8,340 nucleotides of DNA from Acidobacteriota bacterium (GTDB lineage: Bacteria; Acidobacteriota; Vicinamibacteria; Marinacidobacterales; SMYC01): contig JAJCXL010000475.1 of assembly GCA_029263435.1 (NCBI GenBank), positions 1-8,340 of the forward strand. Reading direction: 5' to 3'. Shown here piece by piece: positions 6,693-8,340 of the stretch. The notes under the pieces are model-generated. The model was not told where the DNA came from and did not search any database. It saw nothing but the letters and a program-made list of their open reading frames with translations. How positions within the stretch are numbered: position 1 is the first letter of the stretch; each line of letters starts with the position of its first letter. The position numbers and the translations under genes were made by a program.

Positions 6693-7522
6693 TCGGCATC
6701 GGAGTGGTGTTGCTCTCGTGCATGTCGACTCTGCCGGCCGTCTCCGGTCAGCCCAGCGATGACGCTCTCTTCGTCGATGAGAGCCGGTTCAAGAACGTCG
6801 ACGTCGCAAGCCTGGCAGCGCACCGCTCGCTCGACCTCGATTGTGACTCGCGGGTCGAGCTAGCTGAGATCGCGGGCGCTCAAGGGATGTCTCTCGACGA
6901 GCCGAAGGCGCTCGAGCGTCTCGAGACATTCGACCCGGATGGCGACGGCTTCGTGACTCCTGAGGAGATCGCGAGCGGTATTCGTGCGGGAGTGAGCGAG
7001 CAGGTAGCGATCACGATGTTGACCGACGTGAATGACAATGGGGAGCTGACGCTCAGAGAGCACGCGCTGGGATTTCCCGACCCTGACAAGACGCCGGACG
7101 AGGAGGGTGTCACCGCGCGCCAACGTCAGGCTTTCGCCTATCTCGACGTGGACGGGAGCGGTGTGGTCGGCCGCGAAGAGGTGATCTCCCGGCACGAGGC
7201 CACGTTTGCGCTCATTTTTTGGACCCGCATCGTGGCGCATCACATGGACCGGATCGACACGAACGGTGACGGTCGACTCACCGCGACGGAGCTCGCGATC
7301 GGGTTGGGCTTCGAAGATCCGAGCGAGCTCCCCGACGCGCAGCGGAGCTGGCTCGACATCGTCGCGCCGCCGGGCCGTGACGGCGAGCAGACGATTGTCC
7401 TTTCTCGTTTCCGGATCCAACTCCTCCAAGACCGGCCCGCGAGCTCGCGTCTCAGGATGGAAGGGCCCCTCCGAGCGCTCCTGCTTCCAGGGTGCGCTTC
7501 CAATAACGACGACAACCCGTGA
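6689..7522 (+). CDS. Exported five-loop EF-hand calcium-binding protein
   Basis: A 277-residue protein with five 12-residue EF-hand loops, each ending in Glu: DLDCDSRVELAE (49-60, divergent), DPDGDGFVTPEE (82-93), DVNDNGELTLRE (113-124), DVDGSGVVGREE (153-164) and DTNGDGRLTATE (190-201). The second and fifth are canonical and should bind calcium; the first has Ser at loop position 6 in place of Gly. The likely start is TTG 6689, which overlaps the previous stop (TTGA) and has GGAAGAA 8 nt upstream. GTG 6704 or 6707 are alternatives. The N-terminus is hydrophobic to about residue 20 (possible cut after Val-Ser-Gly); LLSC at 8-11 could instead be a weak lipobox. No enzymatic domain is seen. It lies 11 nt upstream of the selenoprotein gene and may be its partner, perhaps a calcium-responsive or structural subunit. 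That role is inference from position. Confidence 0.82.
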   Translation: MIGIGVVLLSCMSTLPAVSGQPSDDALFVDESRFKNVDVASLAAHRSLDLDCDSRVELAEIAGAQGMSLDEPKALERLETFDPDGDGFVTPEEIASGIRAGVSEQVAITMLTDVNDNGELTLREHALGFPDPDKTPDEEGVTARQRQAFAYLDVDGSGVVGREEVISRHEATFALIFWTRIVAHHMDRIDTNGDGRLTATELAIGLGFEDPSELPDAQRSWLDIVAPPGRDGEQTIVLSRFRIQLLQDRPASSRLRMEGPLRALLLPGCASNNDDNP

Positions 7523-7526
7523 GGAG
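7521..7526 (+). promoter_or_regulatory. Shine-Dalgarno of the selenoprotein gene
   Basis: GAGGAG overlaps the TGA stop of the EF-hand gene and lies 7 nt before GTG 7534. It fixes the start of the selenoprotein frame and shows that translation enters that frame efficiently. Confidence 0.75.
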
Positions 7527-7533
7527 ATAGCTG

Positions 7534-8340
7534 GTGACCTCACTAAATTCTTCAGCACGCGCGGCCCTTCTCGGGCTGATGCTCTTCGTGCCGATGCTTG
7601 AAGCGAGCTCTCAAGAGCCGGAGACGCTCGATTGGTTGAGTGACTACGGCGAAGCGCTGGCTTTGGCGAAGGCGTCCGGCCGGCCGCTTCTCGTCGAGTT
7701 TCGCTGCGCTCCTTGAATCAGCGGCCGACGCTTCGACGCACAGGTTGTGCTGTCGCCGGTGGATTCACCTCGGGGGAGACTCCTCTCCCAGTACGTGCGT
7801 GCGCGCATCGTGGATATGACCGGGATCGACATCGGTCTCTACGATCAGGATCGGCACACATCGATCTACTTCTTCGCGGTGAGTCCGGACGAGGACATCT
7901 ATCTCCGTTACGGCGGTCGGGACGCGAGCGCGGCGGATGCCTATTTGAATCTCGAGAGCTTCGAGCGGGCGCTCGAGCTTGGGCTCGAACAGCACGCGCT
8001 CTACCGGGCGGGCCGTCTGAAGGCACGGGAACGTCCGAAGCCGCAGTTCGCTCGGGAGATCGCGTCGCTTGCGGCAGGGGAGATGTCGAGTCGCCGTCAT
8101 TGCGTCGAATGCCATCACATCGGCGACTACCTCGCCACGGATCTCGAAGCGGCGGGCAAGCTCGACCGGCCCCGCGACATGTACCGCTCGCCCGACGTGC
8201 GCACCCTCGGGCTTCATTTCGACGTAGCGCGAGGGCTGGTTCTCGAGAGCGCCACCGGCGCCGCGGCGGCGGCCGGGCTTCGGGCCGGTGACCGTGTCAC
8301 GGCGCTGGAAGAGACGCCCGTACTGACGTTCGGTGACTTC
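7534..8340 (+). CDS. Thioredoxin-like/CxxCH/PDZ selenoprotein with in-frame TGA (Sec61), 3' partial
   Basis: 269 codons run from GTG 7534 to the window edge in one frame, interrupted only by TGA at 7714-7716 (codon 61). Residues 1-26 form a signal peptide. At about 34-127 is a thioredoxin-like fold: DWLSDYGEALALAKASGRPL, strand LLVEF, then Cys58-Ala-Pro-TGA, helix, and later strands including SIYFFAV and IYLRYGG. The TGA replaces the second Cys of CxxC, so it most likely encodes selenocysteine. A SECIS-like hairpin follows. Residues 189-195 read HCVECHH, a CxxCH motif (haem c or metal site). From about 215 a PDZ domain begins (GLHFDV, GLVLES, AAAAGLRAGDRVTAL, PVLTFGDF) and is cut by the edge. 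There is no frameshift: both sides of the TGA share one frame. I recall a family named roughly 'Trx7/PDZ domain-containing (seleno)protein'. The alternative is a nonsense mutation or a read error. The oxidoreductase role is inferred; the substrate is unknown. Confidence 0.85.
7714..7716 (+). other. In-frame TGA, predicted selenocysteine codon
   Basis: TGA lies in frame at codon 61, three residues after Cys58, making CxxU in a thioredoxin-like active site. Coding continues without another stop for 208 codons. TGA also terminates the aminotransferase, both MBL genes and the EF-hand gene in this window, so general reassignment is excluded. Confidence 0.85.
7735..7754 (+). promoter_or_regulatory. 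Bacterial SECIS-like hairpin
   Basis: The mRNA can fold as GAC-GCACA (stem), GGU (apical loop, 7743-7745), UGUGC-U-GUC (stem with bulged U at 7751). That is 8 bp with one bulge. The apical loop begins 26 nt after the TGA and opens with G, both within the known bacterial SECIS rules (G at the start of a small loop, roughly 16-37 nt from UGA). The AGGU at the tip resembles the E. coli fdhF element. CGGC (7722-7725) with GCCG (7755-7758) could add a basal stem. The hairpin lies inside the coding sequence, where SelB would bind it. Confidence 0.7.

Noticed and set aside
7534..7716. A stand-alone 60-residue protein ending at TGA 7716, or a pseudogene
   Set aside because: The frame is unchanged across the TGA, the fold is cut at its active site, and a SECIS-like hairpin follows. 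Selenocysteine explains all three. A nonsense mutation remains possible but less likely.
7713..8291. A 192-residue open frame overlapping the selenoprotein region
   Set aside because: It is very rich in Arg and Gly, has no recognisable domain and no ribosome site, and lies in a different frame from the thioredoxin, CxxCH and PDZ coding sequence.
7534..8340. Genome-wide reassignment of TGA
   Set aside because: The aminotransferase, both MBL genes and the EF-hand gene all end sensibly at TGA in this window.

Overview
This 8.3 kb window is high-GC, densely coding DNA from a Gram-negative-type bacterium. Most products carry an export signal: Sec signal peptides, a probable lipoprotein signal and a twin-arginine leader. 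The sequence does not fix the phylum. Acidobacteriota, Planctomycetota, Myxococcota and high-GC Proteobacteria all remain possible.

Layout. (1) On the minus strand up to 1091, a Met-rich DUF4412-like periplasmic protein is followed 6 bp later by the N-terminal part of an S41 (C-terminal-processing type) peptidase that runs off the left edge. (2) Diverging from these across 151 bp is a lipoprotein-type amidase-signature hydrolase on the plus strand (1243-2826). (3) Convergent with the amidase, on the minus strand, are a Tat-exported class V aminotransferase-fold PLP enzyme (3507-4727) and, 39 bp downstream of it, a hypoxanthine phosphoribosyltransferase (2931-3467). (4) A 59-bp divergent intergenic region with an imperfect 19-bp palindrome (4746-4764) separates the aminotransferase from a tight plus-strand operon of four genes. 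These are two metallo-beta-lactamase-fold hydrolases (4787-5680 and 5685-6692), a five-loop EF-hand protein (6689-7522) and a thioredoxin-like protein (7534 to the window edge).

The main discovery is the last gene. Its reading frame contains TGA at 7714-7716, exactly where the second cysteine of a thioredoxin CxxC motif belongs, giving Cys-Ala-Pro-Sec. The same frame stays open and protein-like to the end of the window. It encodes the rest of the thioredoxin-like fold, a CxxCH motif (possible haem c or metal site) and the start of a PDZ domain. Shortly after the TGA a hairpin with a GGU apical loop and a bulged U (7735-7754) looks like a bacterial SECIS element. TGA is an ordinary stop for at least four other genes here, so this is local recoding and not an altered genetic code. 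Standard gene calling would report a meaningless 60-residue product. I recall a database family named approximately 'Trx7/PDZ domain-containing (seleno)protein', so the protein class may already be known. Its operon with an EF-hand protein and two MBL hydrolases is the part I cannot match to anything described.

How the genes may work together (inference): the plus-strand operon looks like an envelope module that combines zinc hydrolases, calcium binding and selenol/thiol redox chemistry. The sequence gives no substrate. The remaining genes are ordinary periplasmic or metabolic functions. No RNA genes, mobile elements, CRISPR arrays or long repeats were seen, and no gene-free stretch exceeds 300 bases.
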